Shown here one piece after another: positions 41,079 through 49,842 of a stretch of 64,000 nt of DNA. A program made the translations under genes and the position numbers. The stretch comes from Corynebacterium casei LMG S-19264 (GTDB lineage Bacteria; Actinomycetota; Actinomycetes; Mycobacteriales; Mycobacteriaceae), in the NCBI RefSeq assembly GCF_000550785.1, contig NZ_CP004350.1:538009-602008 (forward strand), written 5' to 3'. The number at the start of each line of letters is the position of its first letter. The first letter of the stretch is position 1. The notes beneath the pieces were generated by a model. That model saw only the letters and a list, made by a program, of their open reading frames with translations. It was not told where the DNA came from and made no database searches.

Positions 41079-41864
41079 ATGAGCCTGAATGAAACAATCG
41101 AAGCTGGCGTTGGCAAGAAGGTCGCACTCTTTGATGAAGACCAGCCACGTTTTGGTGTTCGTGGCATCCTCGCTGGCGTGTACTTGGCACTGGGTACGGC
41201 ATTTGCTGGTGTAGTGGGGCAGGTACTCAACCCCGTATTGCCGGGGCTCGGTGGGCAAGTTTTCGCAGCCCTGTTTGGTCTGGGCTTGTTTGCAATTGTT
41301 GTTCTCAATGCTGAGCTGGCGACAGGCTCGATGATGTTCATGAGCTATGGTGCAACAACCAGGCAAATCACCTGGGCTAAGGCGATATGGGTGGTTTTCA
41401 TGACCACCGTTTACAACCTCATCGGCGTGGCCATTATTGGCGCCGCCTTGGCGATGTCTGCGAAATTCGCCGACATGGACGCAGCACATTTGCTGTCAAC
41501 TATCTCTCAGGACAAGTTGGTTAAAAGCCCCGAGGGCATGATTGTTGAAGGAATGGTGGCGAACTTCGTGGTCAACATGGCTATTATCGCCGGCATCTTC
41601 GCCAAAGAAGTGGTGTCGAAGTTCTTCGCCATCGTGCCAATCATCGCAATCTTCGTGGGTCTGTCCACCGAGCACGTCATCGCAAACTTCTGCGTCATGG
41701 TCATCACGGCGTTCTCCTCTGACCCGTTGCCCGCTGCGATGAGCTTTGGCTCGGTGTCGATTAACTGGATTCTGGTGTGGATCGGCAACTTCATTGGTGG
41801 CGGCCTGCTCATGGGCGGGGTCTACGCCTGGCTCAACAAAGGCCCAGCGGTTTACCGCGACTAA
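41079..41864 (+). CDS. Formate/nitrite transporter family protein
   Basis: A 261-residue FocA/NirC/FdhC-type channel with six to seven membrane helices. Family-like blocks are FGVRGILAGVYLALGTAFAG, NAELATGSMMFMSYG and NFIGGGLLMGGVYAWLN. The ATG at 41079 (MSLNETIEAGVGKK) is chosen although GAAGGA is 11 nt away; the frame is open to 40998 without a family-like sequence. Next to fdhD, formate is the likely ion, but family members also move nitrite or other small anions. The 3' end overlaps fdhD by 4 nt on the opposite strand. Confidence 0.88.
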   Translation: MSLNETIEAGVGKKVALFDEDQPRFGVRGILAGVYLALGTAFAGVVGQVLNPVLPGLGGQVFAALFGLGLFAIVVLNAELATGSMMFMSYGATTRQITWAKAIWVVFMTTVYNLIGVAIIGAALAMSAKFADMDAAHLLSTISQDKLVKSPEGMIVEGMVANFVVNMAIIAGIFAKEVVSKFFAIVPIIAIFVGLSTEHVIANFCVMVITAFSSDPLPAAMSFGSVSINWILVWIGNFIGGGLLMGGVYAWLNKGPAVYRD

Positions 41865-42703
41865 AGCTTGGCCGGGGTTGCAAGCTTTCCGGCATACAGG
41901 TTGAAGCGGTCACCGCGGGCGAATCCAACCAGGTTCATCCCGACATTGCGCGCGGTATCAACCGCAAGCGATGAGGCAGCCGAGACTGCAATAAGCGATC
42001 CAAAGCCCCCCATCGCAGCTTTTTGGACAAGCTCAAATGAAGCGCGCGAGCTCATGACCAAAATCAAGTCATTGGCAGGCAGCATGCCTTCCATGATGAG
42101 GTGGCCGATGACTTTATCGGCCGCATTGTGCCTGCCGATGTCCTCGCGCACCACAATCGGATTGCCCTCATAATCAAATGCGCCCGCCGCGTGAATCCCG
42201 CCAGTCTTGCGGAACTGCTTTTGATATTCCCGCAACTTATCCGGCAACGTTGCAGCCAACTCCGGGTCGAGTGCGACATCGGGCATCGGATGGTAGAGCT
42301 TTAACGCCAATTCCTCAATAGAAGAGGTACCGCACACGCCGCAGGCGGAGTTAGTCACGGTCAAGCGAATTGCCCGTGGTGCGAGTTCAATGTTGTTGGA
42401 CAACTGAACGTCTAATACGTTGTAGGTGTTTTCGCCCTGGGCATTGGTGCCGGCGCAGTAACGCGCGGTGGCCACGTCTTCGACCGTCCGAATGTGGCCT
42501 TCGGAATGCAAGAAGCCGTGTGCGAGTTCAATGTCATGGCCCGGGGTGCGCATGGTGGTGGTGACGGTCTGGTGCCCAACTCGAATTTCTAAGGGTTCTT
42601 CCGCAGTAACCGAATCGGCGCGCGTGTCTTCCTCCCATCCTGTTCCGTCTTCGGTGCGGCGCATGCGGGTTACTGCGTAAGACTGATTCAAACGCCCTGC
42701 CAT
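41861..42703 (-). CDS. fdhD: Formate dehydrogenase accessory sulfurtransferase
   Basis: A 280-residue FdhD. It passes sulfur from a cysteine desulfurase to the molybdenum cofactor of formate dehydrogenase. The active cysteines are in NSACGVCG (about residues 118-125). TGGIHAAGAFD, REDIGRHNAADKVIG and SSRASFELVQKA are the cofactor-binding motifs. Its start overlaps the DUF6457 stop by 1 nt. In C. glutamicum the same pair stands beside fdhF; no formate dehydrogenase gene is present here. Confidence 0.95.
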   Translation of the reverse strand: MAGRLNQSYAVTRMRRTEDGTGWEEDTRADSVTAEEPLEIRVGHQTVTTTMRTPGHDIELAHGFLHSEGHIRTVEDVATARYCAGTNAQGENTYNVLDVQLSNNIELAPRAIRLTVTNSACGVCGTSSIEELALKLYHPMPDVALDPELAATLPDKLREYQKQFRKTGGIHAAGAFDYEGNPIVVREDIGRHNAADKVIGHLIMEGMLPANDLILVMSSRASFELVQKAAMGGFGSLIAVSAASSLAVDTARNVGMNLVGFARGDRFNLYAGKLATPAKL

Positions 42704-42975
42704 TAGTACTCCTTGTTAACTAGTGCACTTAGCTTATTGATGTTTGCCGTGACCTCTTCCGGCGAACTAGACGCCAGGCCCACCAAAAATGCGGTCAGTG
42801 GGGCAGCGGGGCGCGAGCGGTTATGGGCGACGTCCCGTGTGAGATCTAGAAGCTGTTTGATGTGGTGCGTTGCGTCCTCCGCAGGAAGCCCCAGCACCTG
42901 ACTTGCCTCGACGAGCCACTCGTGTGCGGTCTGTACCGCCTTGTCATCCTTGTTGTCATCATTGGACTCACTCAT
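42703..42975 (-). CDS. DUF6457 protein linked to fdhD
   Basis: A 90-residue soluble helical protein from the ATG at 42975 (MSESNDDNKDDKAVQ). HEWLVEASQVLGLP and RPAAPLTAFLVGLAS resemble the DUF6457 proteins found beside fdhD and molybdenum genes in actinobacteria. It probably helps formate dehydrogenase maturation, but this is an inference from neighbourhood. It is translationally coupled to fdhD (TAATG). Confidence 0.78.
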   Translation of the reverse strand: MSESNDDNKDDKAVQTAHEWLVEASQVLGLPAEDATHHIKQLLDLTRDVAHNRSRPAAPLTAFLVGLASSSPEEVTANINKLSALVNKEY

Positions 42976-43034
42976 ATCCAACACTGTAGTACCCCGACCC
43001 AATTCCCAAAGATGTGAACTTCACCCCAAGTGTT

Positions 43035-43063
43035 TTGGAAAACGCCAGCTAAAACGGTAAAGT
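43035..43063 (+). promoter_or_regulatory. Candidate rpsH operon promoter
   Basis: TTGGAA (43035-43040), a 17-nt spacer and TAAAGT (43058-43063) fit the housekeeping consensus. It predicts a leader of about 240 nt for the rpsH-rplF-rplR-rpsE-rpmD-rplO transcript. Confidence 0.65.
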
Positions 43064-43204
43064 AGCACGTCGGACTAGCACTACGCCGCCCAACTGTGGT
43101 TGAGCTGCAAAGATGTGCTTTTCCGAGCATGATTTTTATACATCTACTTTGTTGTAGGCCCCTCGCCAAATTTAGCGGCCCGTGTATGCATCAAAGGGTG
43201 GCGA

Positions 43205-43286
43205 GCGCCCTCCGGTACTGACCGGTGGGAGCGTAAGTAGCCCGAAATCACACGGAAAACGCAGGTGAGTTGCGGGAACCGCAACG
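43205..43286 (+). promoter_or_regulatory. Structured leader of the rpsH operon
   Basis: Bases 43205-43216 pair with 43221-43232 around an ACTG loop, with two mismatches (GC-rich stem). Further on, GTTGCGG-GAA-CCGCAAC forms a second hairpin shortly before the rpsH start. Such leaders often bind a ribosomal protein for autoregulation; the ligand here is unknown. Confidence 0.55.
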
Positions 43287-43310
43287 AGAAAGGCAAACGG
43301 TCACTTAATT

Positions 43311-43694
43311 ATGACCATGACAGATCCTATCGCCGACATGCTGTCGCGCGTGCGCAATGCAAACCATGCGCAGCACGACACCGTGTCGATGCCGACCTCC
43401 AAGATCAAGGCAAACATTGCTGAAATCTTGAAGCAGGAAGGCTACATCGCTGACTACTCCGTCGAGGGCCGCGAGCTGTCCCTCGAGCTTAAATACAACA
43501 ACCGTGAGCGTTCCCTTTCGGGTCTGCGCCGCGTGTCTAAGCCAGGTCTGCGTGTGTACGCAAAGTCCACTAACCTGCCTAAGGTTCTAGGCGGCCTCGG
43601 CGTGGCTATCATCTCCACGTCCTACGGCCTTCTGACCGACCGTCAGGCTACCGAGAAGGGCGTAGGCGGAGAAGTCCTCGCCTACGTCTGGTAA
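43311..43694 (+). CDS. rpsH: 30S ribosomal protein S8
   Basis: The 127-residue S8 ([17 protein letters not shown] at the N-terminus, [19 protein letters not shown] near the end) binds the central domain of 16S rRNA. In E. coli S8 represses the spc operon (known). Here it begins a separate unit with its own promoter and leader. It is slightly shorter than in some corynebacteria because of a compact loop after residue 50. Confidence 0.98.
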   Translation: MTMTDPIADMLSRVRNANHAQHDTVSMPTSKIKANIAEILKQEGYIADYSVEGRELSLELKYNNRERSLSGLRRVSKPGLRVYAKSTNLPKVLGGLGVAIISTSYGLLTDRQATEKGVGGEVLAYVW

Positions 43695-43709
43695 AGGGAG
43701 GTATGCACA

Positions 43710-44246
43710 ATGTCACGAATTGGTAAGGCACCCATCGCTTTGGCGAATGGCGTAGAAACCAAGATCAACGGCCAAACCGTTGAGGTAAAGGGCCCTAAGG
43801 GCACTCTCACTGTTGAGATCCCTGCTCCAATCACCGCAGAAGTTGAAGAGAACGAGCTGCGCGTTGTTCGTCCGGACGATCACCGCACCAGCCGTGCACT
43901 GCACGGTCTGTCCCGCTCCCTCATCAACAATGCAGTTGTTGGCGTCACCGAGGGCTACACCATCAAGATGGAAATCTTCGGTGTTGGTTACCGTGTAGTA
44001 CAAAAGGGCAAGGACCTTGAGTTCGCCCTGGGTTACTCCCACCCGATCCTCATTGAGGCTCCAGAGGGAATCACCTTCGCTACCGATGGCACCACCAAGT
44101 TGTCCATCTCCGGTATTGACAAGCAAAACGTCGGACAGATCGCCGCGAACATCCGCCGTCTGCGTAAGGATGATCCTTACAAGGGCAAGGGTATCCGTTA
44201 CGCTGGCGAGCAGATCCGTCGCAAGGTCGGAAAGACGGGTAAGTAA
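43710..44246 (+). CDS. rplF: 50S ribosomal protein L6
   Basis: The 178-residue L6 has two related domains near the sarcin-ricin loop. [17 protein letters not shown] and the C-terminal [20 protein letters not shown] are typical. GGGAGG precedes the ATG. rplR follows after 3 nt. Confidence 0.98.
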   Translation: MSRIGKAPIALANGVETKINGQTVEVKGPKGTLTVEIPAPITAEVEENELRVVRPDDHRTSRALHGLSRSLINNAVVGVTEGYTIKMEIFGVGYRVVQKGKDLEFALGYSHPILIEAPEGITFATDGTTKLSISGIDKQNVGQIAANIRRLRKDDPYKGKGIRYAGEQIRRKVGKTGK

Positions 44247-44249
44247 GCA

Positions 44250-44651
44250 ATGGCAAACACTGAAACCGCAAAGCGCACCCCAGTCGGCAAGGACATTTCC
44301 ACCCGACGTCGCGAAGCACGTGCTCGTCGTCACTTCCGCGTCCGTAAGACCCTGCGTGGAACCCCAGAGGCTCCACGTTTGGTTGTCCACCGCTCCTCCC
44401 GCCACATGCATGTCCAGGTCATCGATGACTTGGCTGGCCACACCCTGGCTGCAGCTTCCTCCATGGAAGCTGACGTGCGCGCACTCGAGGGCGACAAGAA
44501 GGCCAAGGCATCCAAGGTTGGCGCACTGATTGCTGCGCGTGCCAAGGAAGCTGGCATCGAAGCTGTCGTCTTCGACCGTGCAGGCTACAAGTACCACGGT
44601 CGCGTCGCAGCTCTTGCAGACGCCGCTCGCGAAGGTGGTCTGAAGTTCTAA
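44250..44651 (+). CDS. rplR: 50S ribosomal protein L18
   Basis: The 133-residue L18 binds 5S rRNA. Family blocks are [19 protein letters not shown] and the C-terminal [24 protein letters not shown]. It is cotranscribed with rplF and rpsE. Confidence 0.98.
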   Translation: MANTETAKRTPVGKDISTRRREARARRHFRVRKTLRGTPEAPRLVVHRSSRHMHVQVIDDLAGHTLAAASSMEADVRALEGDKKAKASKVGALIAARAKEAGIEAVVFDRAGYKYHGRVAALADAAREGGLKF

Positions 44652-44685
44652 TGGTCAACGGAAACATCAACGGAAGGAACGCCTA

Positions 44686-45306
44686 ATGTCGGACCGTGAA
44701 CAGCGTGACGGCGGACGCTCCGCCGAAAACAACAACAACCGTGGCGGCCGCGGCCGTCGCGACGATCGTCGTAACCAGCAGGACAACGAGCGCGATAAGT
44801 ACATCGAGCGCGTTGTAACCATCAACCGCGTCTCCAAGACCGTGAAGGGTGGACGCAACATGTCGTTCACCGCACTGGTCATCGTTGGTGACGGCCAGGG
44901 CATGGTTGGCGTTGGCTACGGCAAGGCTAAGGAAGTACCTGCTGCAATCCAGAAGGGTGCAGAAGAGGCTCGCAAGAACTTCTTCCGCGTTCCAATGGTT
45001 GGCGGCACCATCACCCACCCAGTCCAGGGTCGCGACGCAGCTGGCATCGTTATGATGAAGCCTGCAGCTCCTGGTACCGGTGTTATCGCTGGCGGCGCTG
45101 CTCGTCCAGTTCTTGAGTGTGCTGGTATCCAGGACATCCTGTCGAAGTCTCTCGGCTCCGATAATGCCCTCAACGTCGTCCGCGCAACCATGGACGGCCT
45201 GAAGCAGCTGGTTCGCCCTGAAGAGGTTGCCGCACGTCGTGGCAAGTCCTTGGAAGAGGTTGCTCCAGCACGTATGCTGCGCCAGCGCGCAGGTCAGGAG
45301 GCATAA
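44686..45306 (+). CDS. rpsE: 30S ribosomal protein S5
   Basis: The 206-residue S5 has a long charged N-terminal extension ([20 protein letters not shown]) as in other actinobacteria. The double-stranded RNA-binding domain follows ([19 protein letters not shown]). It contributes to decoding fidelity at the mRNA entry side. rpmD follows after 4 nt. Confidence 0.98.
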   Translation: MSDREQRDGGRSAENNNNRGGRGRRDDRRNQQDNERDKYIERVVTINRVSKTVKGGRNMSFTALVIVGDGQGMVGVGYGKAKEVPAAIQKGAEEARKNFFRVPMVGGTITHPVQGRDAAGIVMMKPAAPGTGVIAGGAARPVLECAGIQDILSKSLGSDNALNVVRATMDGLKQLVRPEEVAARRGKSLEEVAPARMLRQRAGQEA

Positions 45307-45310
45307 AATA

Positions 45311-45496
45311 ATGGCTCTGAAGATTACACAGGTAAAGGGCCTGGTAGGCACCAAGCCAAACCACCGCAAGAACATTGAGGCTTTGGGCCTCAAGCGCATC
45401 GGTCACTCTGTTATTCAGCAGGACACCCCGATCATCCGTGGTATGGCTAATAAGGTTCGTCACCTGGTCACCGTTGAAGAAGTGGCAGGGGAGTAA
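45311..45496 (+). CDS. rpmD: 50S ribosomal protein L30
   Basis: The 61-residue L30 starts at the ATG at 45311 ([20 protein letters not shown]). The open frame extends upstream to 45227, but the family sequence and length define this start. It lies between rpsE and rplO. Confidence 0.97.
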   Translation: MALKITQVKGLVGTKPNHRKNIEALGLKRIGHSVIQQDTPIIRGMANKVRHLVTVEEVAGE

Positions 45497-45501
45497 TAAC
45501 C

Positions 45502-45951
45502 ATGGCTGATATCATCAAGCTGCATGATTTGCGCCCAACCAAGGGCGCAAACAAGCCAAAGACCCGCGTTGGCCGCGGTGAGGCATCCAAGGGTAAGACC
45601 GCTGGCCGCGGTACCAAGGGTACCAAGGCACGTAAGCAAGTTTCGGCTGCTTTCGAGGGTGGTCAGATGCCTATCCACATGCGTCTGCCTAAGCTCAAGG
45701 GCTTCAAGAACCCGAACAAGATTACCTACCAGGTAGTCAACGTTGCGGATTTGGCAGAAGCATTCCCACAGGGTGGCGACGTCGCAGTAGCTGACATCGT
45801 TGCCGCTGGCCTGGTCCGTGCTAAGCAGCCGGTCAAGGTTCTGGGCGAAGGCGACCTCAGCGTCAAGCTGAACGTCACCGCAGACAAGTTCTCTAAGTCT
45901 GCTGTAGAAAAGATTGAAGCAGCTGGCGGTTCCACCACCGCTACGAAGTAA
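45502..45951 (+). CDS. rplO: 50S ribosomal protein L15
   Basis: The 149-residue L15 ([20 protein letters not shown], then the glycine-rich [20 protein letters not shown]) is a late 50S assembly protein. It ends the rpsH block; a large hairpin follows at 45974. Confidence 0.98.
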   Translation: MADIIKLHDLRPTKGANKPKTRVGRGEASKGKTAGRGTKGTKARKQVSAAFEGGQMPIHMRLPKLKGFKNPNKITYQVVNVADLAEAFPQGGDVAVADIVAAGLVRAKQPVKVLGEGDLSVKLNVTADKFSKSAVEKIEAAGGSTTATK

Positions 45952-45973
45952 GTCTTAGCTACACACATTTAAG

Positions 45974-46030
45974 CAAGGCCTTCTTAAGGAAATCAGCGCA
46001 AGCTGAACACCTTAAGGAGGCCTTCTTGCA
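45974..46030 (+). terminator. Terminator after rplO
   Basis: AAGGCCTTCTTAAGG (45975-45989) pairs with CCTTAAGGAGGCCTT (46010-46024) with one G-U pair, and an inner CAGC-GCAA-GCTG hairpin caps it. TTCTTG follows. It separates rplO from secY, which is preceded by a further 200 nt without a gene. Confidence 0.8.
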
Positions 46031-46239
46031 TGGTTAGGGCCACCTTAGAAACCTGAGAGTGTGATAAGCAGCAACCCGATGTGGTTGGTTGCTAACAAGC
46101 TGGTAGGGTAATGGGGTCATAACTGTTGAAGTTGCTTCTTTCAAGCCCTACTCCGGTTTCCAAGAAAGCATTATCAAAGACCGCCTTGTCGTAGGCAGCC
46201 CACGTGCTGCATCTGCGCTGAGGGCAGGAGGATTATTTA

Positions 46240-47568
46240 GTGTCCGCCATTATTCAGGCATTTAAGGACGCCGATCTCCGTAAGAAGATCATTTTCACCA
46301 TCGTGATGATCATTGCTTACCGTATCGGCGCCCAGATCCCGACTCCGGGAGTGGATTACGCAACCATCGCGGGGCGTCTGCGTCAGCTCACCCAAGAATC
46401 AGGTGACCTCTATTCGGTCATTAACCTGTTCTCAGGTGGTGCGCTGTTGCAGTTGTCTATTTTCGCGATCGGCATCATGCCGTACATTACTGCGTCGATC
46501 ATCGTTCAGCTTCTGACCGTGGTTATTCCGCACTTCGAGCAATTGAAGAAGGAAGGCCAGTCCGGTCAGTCCAAGATGACCCAGTACACGCGATATCTCA
46601 CTCTGGCGCTGGCACTGCTGCAGTCCGCAGGCATTGTGGCTCTGGCTGACCGCCAGCAGCTGCTCGGCCAGGGCGTTGAGGTGCTTGACGCAGACCGCAA
46701 CATCTTCACCCTCATCGTGATGGTCATTGTCATGACCTCCGGTGCGGTGTTGGTGATGTGGATGGGCGAGCTCATCACGGAGAAGGGCATCGGCAACGGT
46801 ATGTCGCTGCTGATCTTCGCGGGTATTGCTACCCGCCTGCCAACCGACGGACTGCAGATCCTGCAAAACAACGGTGGTTTGGTCTTTGCCATGGTTGTTG
46901 TCGGCGTCGTGGTTCTGGTTGTCGGTATTACCTTCATCGAGCAGGGACAGCGCCGCATTCCGGTGCAGTACGCAAAGCGTATGGTGGGCCGTCGTCAGTA
47001 TGGTGGTTCTTCCACCTACCTGCCGTTGAAGGTCAACCAGGCCGGCGTTATCCCGGTCATCTTCGCGTCCTCCCTGATCTACATGCCAGTTCTGATCACC
47101 CAGATTGTAAACTCCGGACAGGCAGTACCACCGGATAACTGGTGGCAGCGCAACGTCATCGCATGGCTGCAGGCGCCATCGTCTTGGCAGTACATTCTGG
47201 CGTACTTCGTGCTGACTATCTTCTTCTCTTACTTCTATGTCTCCGTTCAGTACGATCCAGCGGAGCAAGCAGATAATATGAAGCGTTACGGCGGCTTCAT
47301 TCCGGGCATTCGTCCGGGCCGTCCGACCGCAGAATACTTGGGCTTTGTCATGAACCGTTTGCTGTTCGTCGGCGCAACCTACCTCGCGCTGATTGCAGTG
47401 TTGCCAAACATCTTGCTCGACGCGGGTGTTGGCGGACAGGGTTCTGGTGGCGGCATGTCCGCTTTCGGCGGTACCGCTATTCTGATTCTTGTCTCCGTGG
47501 CACTGACTACGGTCAAGCAAATTGAATCCCAGCTTCTCCAATCCAACTACGAAGGACTTCTTAAGTAA
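46240..47568 (+). CDS. secY: Preprotein translocase subunit SecY
   Basis: The 442-residue channel subunit of the Sec translocon, with ten membrane helices. Typical blocks are [36 protein letters not shown] and [19 protein letters not shown] is the start, with GGCAGGAGGA about 7 nt upstream. The stop overlaps the adk start by 1 nt, so secY, adk and map form an operon. Confidence 0.98.
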   Translation: MSAIIQAFKDADLRKKIIFTIVMIIAYRIGAQIPTPGVDYATIAGRLRQLTQESGDLYSVINLFSGGALLQLSIFAIGIMPYITASIIVQLLTVVIPHFEQLKKEGQSGQSKMTQYTRYLTLALALLQSAGIVALADRQQLLGQGVEVLDADRNIFTLIVMVIVMTSGAVLVMWMGELITEKGIGNGMSLLIFAGIATRLPTDGLQILQNNGGLVFAMVVVGVVVLVVGITFIEQGQRRIPVQYAKRMVGRRQYGGSSTYLPLKVNQAGVIPVIFASSLIYMPVLITQIVNSGQAVPPDNWWQRNVIAWLQAPSSWQYILAYFVLTIFFSYFYVSVQYDPAEQADNMKRYGGFIPGIRPGRPTAEYLGFVMNRLLFVGATYLALIAVLPNILLDAGVGGQGSGGGMSAFGGTAILILVSVALTTVKQIESQLLQSNYEGLLK

Positions 47569-48113
47569 TGCGACTCGTTCTCCTCGGCCCTCCAGGTGCT
47601 GGCAAAGGTACCCAGGCAGCTATCCTCAGCGAAAAGCTGAACGTTCCTCACATCTCCACCGGTGATCTCTTCCGCGCTAACATCGGCGAAGGCACTCCAC
47701 TCGGTGTAGAAGCAAAGTCCTACATGGATGCCGGCAAGCTTGTGCCAACTGATGTCACCGCGCGCATGGTGGAAGACCGCCTGTCCCAGGACGATGCCGC
47801 GAATGGCTTCCTTCTGGACGGTTTCCCACGCACTGTTGAGCAGGCAGAGATCCTTAAGGACCTGCTGGCTAAGAACGGTCAGAGCTTGGATGGCGTTTTG
47901 AACTTCCAGGTCACCGATGACGTCGTTGTTGAGCGCATGCTGGCCCGCGGCCGCGCAGATGACAATGAAGAGACCATCCGTACCCGCATGTCTGTCTACC
48001 GTGAGGAGACCATGCCGTTGATCGATCACTACGGTGAGAAGATCATCGACATCAAGGCTGAGGGCACCGTTGAGGAAATCAACGCAGCGGCTATGGAAGC
48101 CATCGGTAAGTAA
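47568..48113 (+). CDS. adk: Adenylate kinase
   Basis: The 181-residue short-form enzyme (ATP + AMP to 2 ADP). [11 protein letters not shown] is the P-loop, [12 protein letters not shown] the AMP site, and the LID is short and lacks the zinc insertion ([15 protein letters not shown]). It is coupled to secY by TAATG and directly abuts map. Confidence 0.98.
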   Translation: MRLVLLGPPGAGKGTQAAILSEKLNVPHISTGDLFRANIGEGTPLGVEAKSYMDAGKLVPTDVTARMVEDRLSQDDAANGFLLDGFPRTVEQAEILKDLLAKNGQSLDGVLNFQVTDDVVVERMLARGRADDNEETIRTRMSVYREETMPLIDHYGEKIIDIKAEGTVEEINAAAMEAIGK

Positions 48114-48911
48114 ATGGGTCGTCGCAGCCGCAAAAACCAGATTCCAGCACGCACCCCAGGTGAGCTGGATGCCATGCAAGCCGCCGGCGAGATTGTCGGC
48201 CGCACCCTGCAGGCGGTGCGAGCGGCTGCCAAACCTGGTGTGACCACCAAGGAGCTTGACGCTCTGGCGGAGGCCACCATTCGTGAAGCTGGCGCCGTGC
48301 CAACATTTTTGGGCTACGGCGGTTTCACTGGCAGCATCTGTGCTTCGGTCAATGACGTGATTGTGCACGGCATTCCGAGCGAGAAGCTGGTTCTCAAAGA
48401 AGGCGACCTGGTCTCAATTGACTGTGGCGCTACCTTGGACGGCTGGGTGGGGGACTCAGCATGGACTTTCGGTATCGGCAAGCTGGGGGAGAACCCGCAA
48501 AAGCTTAACGATGCCACCGCGTGGATCCTGGAGCAAGGTATCGATAAGATGCGTCCAGGAAATCGTCTCAGCGATGTTTCTCACGCTATTGAAATGGCCA
48601 CCTATGAGGCTGAAGATAAGTGGGAAGTCGAACTTTTCATTGTTGATGGCTTTGGCGGACACGGCATCGGCCGCACCATGCACGAAGACCCCTTCTTGCC
48701 GAATGAGGGTCGTGCGAACCGCGGACCAATCATTCAAGAAGGCTCCGTGTTGGCGATTGAGCCACTGATCACTCTGGGTACTGAAGACAACTTCGTTGAC
48801 GCCGATGATGAGTGGACCGTTTACACCGAAGATGGTTCATGGGCCGCGCATTGGGAGCATACTGTTGCCGCAACTGCCGATGGTCCGCGAATTTTAACGC
48901 CGCGCTACTAG
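48114..48911 (+). CDS. map: Methionine aminopeptidase, type I
   Basis: The 265-residue dinuclear metalloenzyme removes the initiator Met from new proteins. The five metal ligands are readable: Asp in SIDCGA, Asp in VGDSAWT, His in GHGIGRTMH, Glu in LAIEPL and Glu in WEHTV. It starts at the base after the adk stop. Confidence 0.97.
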   Translation: MGRRSRKNQIPARTPGELDAMQAAGEIVGRTLQAVRAAAKPGVTTKELDALAEATIREAGAVPTFLGYGGFTGSICASVNDVIVHGIPSEKLVLKEGDLVSIDCGATLDGWVGDSAWTFGIGKLGENPQKLNDATAWILEQGIDKMRPGNRLSDVSHAIEMATYEAEDKWEVELFIVDGFGGHGIGRTMHEDPFLPNEGRANRGPIIQEGSVLAIEPLITLGTEDNFVDADDEWTVYTEDGSWAAHWEHTVAATADGPRILTPRY

Positions 48912-48940
48912 ATAACTATGCGAATTGTGGCAGGAAGGTT

Positions 48941-48946
48941 TATACT
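48941..48946 (+). promoter_or_regulatory. -10 box for a leaderless L,D-transpeptidase transcript
   Basis: TATACT (48941-48946) lies 7 nt before the ATG at 48954, so transcription should begin at or one base before the start codon. No Shine-Dalgarno lies at a suitable distance. The -35 region is weak. This is a typical leaderless arrangement in corynebacteria. Confidence 0.55.
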
Positions 48947-48953
48947 TCTTGCC

Positions 48954-49742
48954 ATGTTGAAAACCAGCTTTGTCGGTGTCCGTCGCTCGCTCGTAGCGCT
49001 CGCTGCTACTGCAGCTACCGCTGTTGCGTTGCTTGGGGCATCGCCAGCAGCGCAGGCACAACCTGCCACCCCAGATTACGCTCAGAGTTCCTCTGACTTG
49101 AGCTTCGATGACGTCTTGAATGATACGCGTGAGAACGCGTGGAACTCACGCAACGCTTTTCTGAAGCAGGTCAGCGAATCCAACCCTGAAGCCGCATCCC
49201 AGATTCGTCCAGTGCTTGATAGCACCATGGATGTAGTCTTCCCGGGTCTGCGCGCTCAGAAGGAACGCGAAGAGAAGGCTCGTTTGGCAGCCATTGAGAA
49301 GGCACGCCAAGCTGAGGTAGCGGCTGAGAAGGCACGCGCTGAGGAAGCTGCACGCAAGGCTGAAGCTGAGCGCAAGCGCCGTGAATTCAATGTTGGCCCT
49401 TGTCCAGCTGACGCTGACGTCTGTGTCGACCTTGACGGTCGTCGTACCTGGCTGCAGAACAACGGAAACATCACTTATGTTGCACCGTCCATGGCGCCAG
49501 GTAAGGCTGGCCAGGAGACCCCACGCGGTACCTTCTACGTGAACCGTAAGGTCAAGGACGAAATCTCTTACGAGTTCAACAACGCGCCAATGCCTTACGC
49601 GATCTACTTCACCAACAACGGCCACGCGTTCCACATGGGCAACCCAGCCTATGACTCCGCTGGTTGTGTCCGTCTGCCAGAGCAGGCCGCTCTGCGCTAC
49701 TGGGACAACCTGCATGTCGGCGACAAGGTCTTCATCTACTAA
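48954..49742 (+). CDS. L,D-transpeptidase (YkuD domain), secreted
   Basis: From the ATG at 48954 (MLKTSFVGVRRSLVAL) the protein has 262 residues. It has a signal peptide ending AQAQ and a charged coiled-coil region (EREEKARLAAIEKARQAEV to AERKRREF). A C-terminal YkuD domain follows with catalytic HMGNPAYDSAGCVRLP. It should form 3-3 peptidoglycan cross-links or attach proteins to the wall. The frame is open to an ATG at 48918, but the signal peptide, the -10 box and the lack of a ribosome-binding site favour 48954. A strong terminator follows. Confidence 0.92.
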   Translation: MLKTSFVGVRRSLVALAATAATAVALLGASPAAQAQPATPDYAQSSSDLSFDDVLNDTRENAWNSRNAFLKQVSESNPEAASQIRPVLDSTMDVVFPGLRAQKEREEKARLAAIEKARQAEVAAEKARAEEAARKAEAERKRREFNVGPCPADADVCVDLDGRRTWLQNNGNITYVAPSMAPGKAGQETPRGTFYVNRKVKDEISYEFNNAPMPYAIYFTNNGHAFHMGNPAYDSAGCVRLPEQAALRYWDNLHVGDKVFIY

Positions 49743-49772
49743 TTAAGATCGCGCTTAATGGCCAAAACTTTG

Positions 49773-49819
49773 AGCGGCGCGTTCCTTCCCGTCAACAGGG
49801 GAAGGAACGCGCCGCTTTT
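49773..49819 (+). terminator. Terminator after the L,D-transpeptidase gene
   Basis: AGCGGCGCGTTCCTTCCC (49773-49790) pairs perfectly with 49799-49816 around an 8-nt loop, followed by TTTT. An 18-bp stem makes this one of the strongest terminators in the window. Confidence 0.95.
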
Positions 49820-49842
49820 GTGAGGTAGTCCAGTTGCCGTTG

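Noticed and set aside
43311..43694. Possible frameshift in rpsH because it is a few residues shorter than some corynebacterial S8 proteins
   Set aside because: The frame is continuous with normal N- and C-termini; the difference is a small loop deletion that keeps the reading frame.
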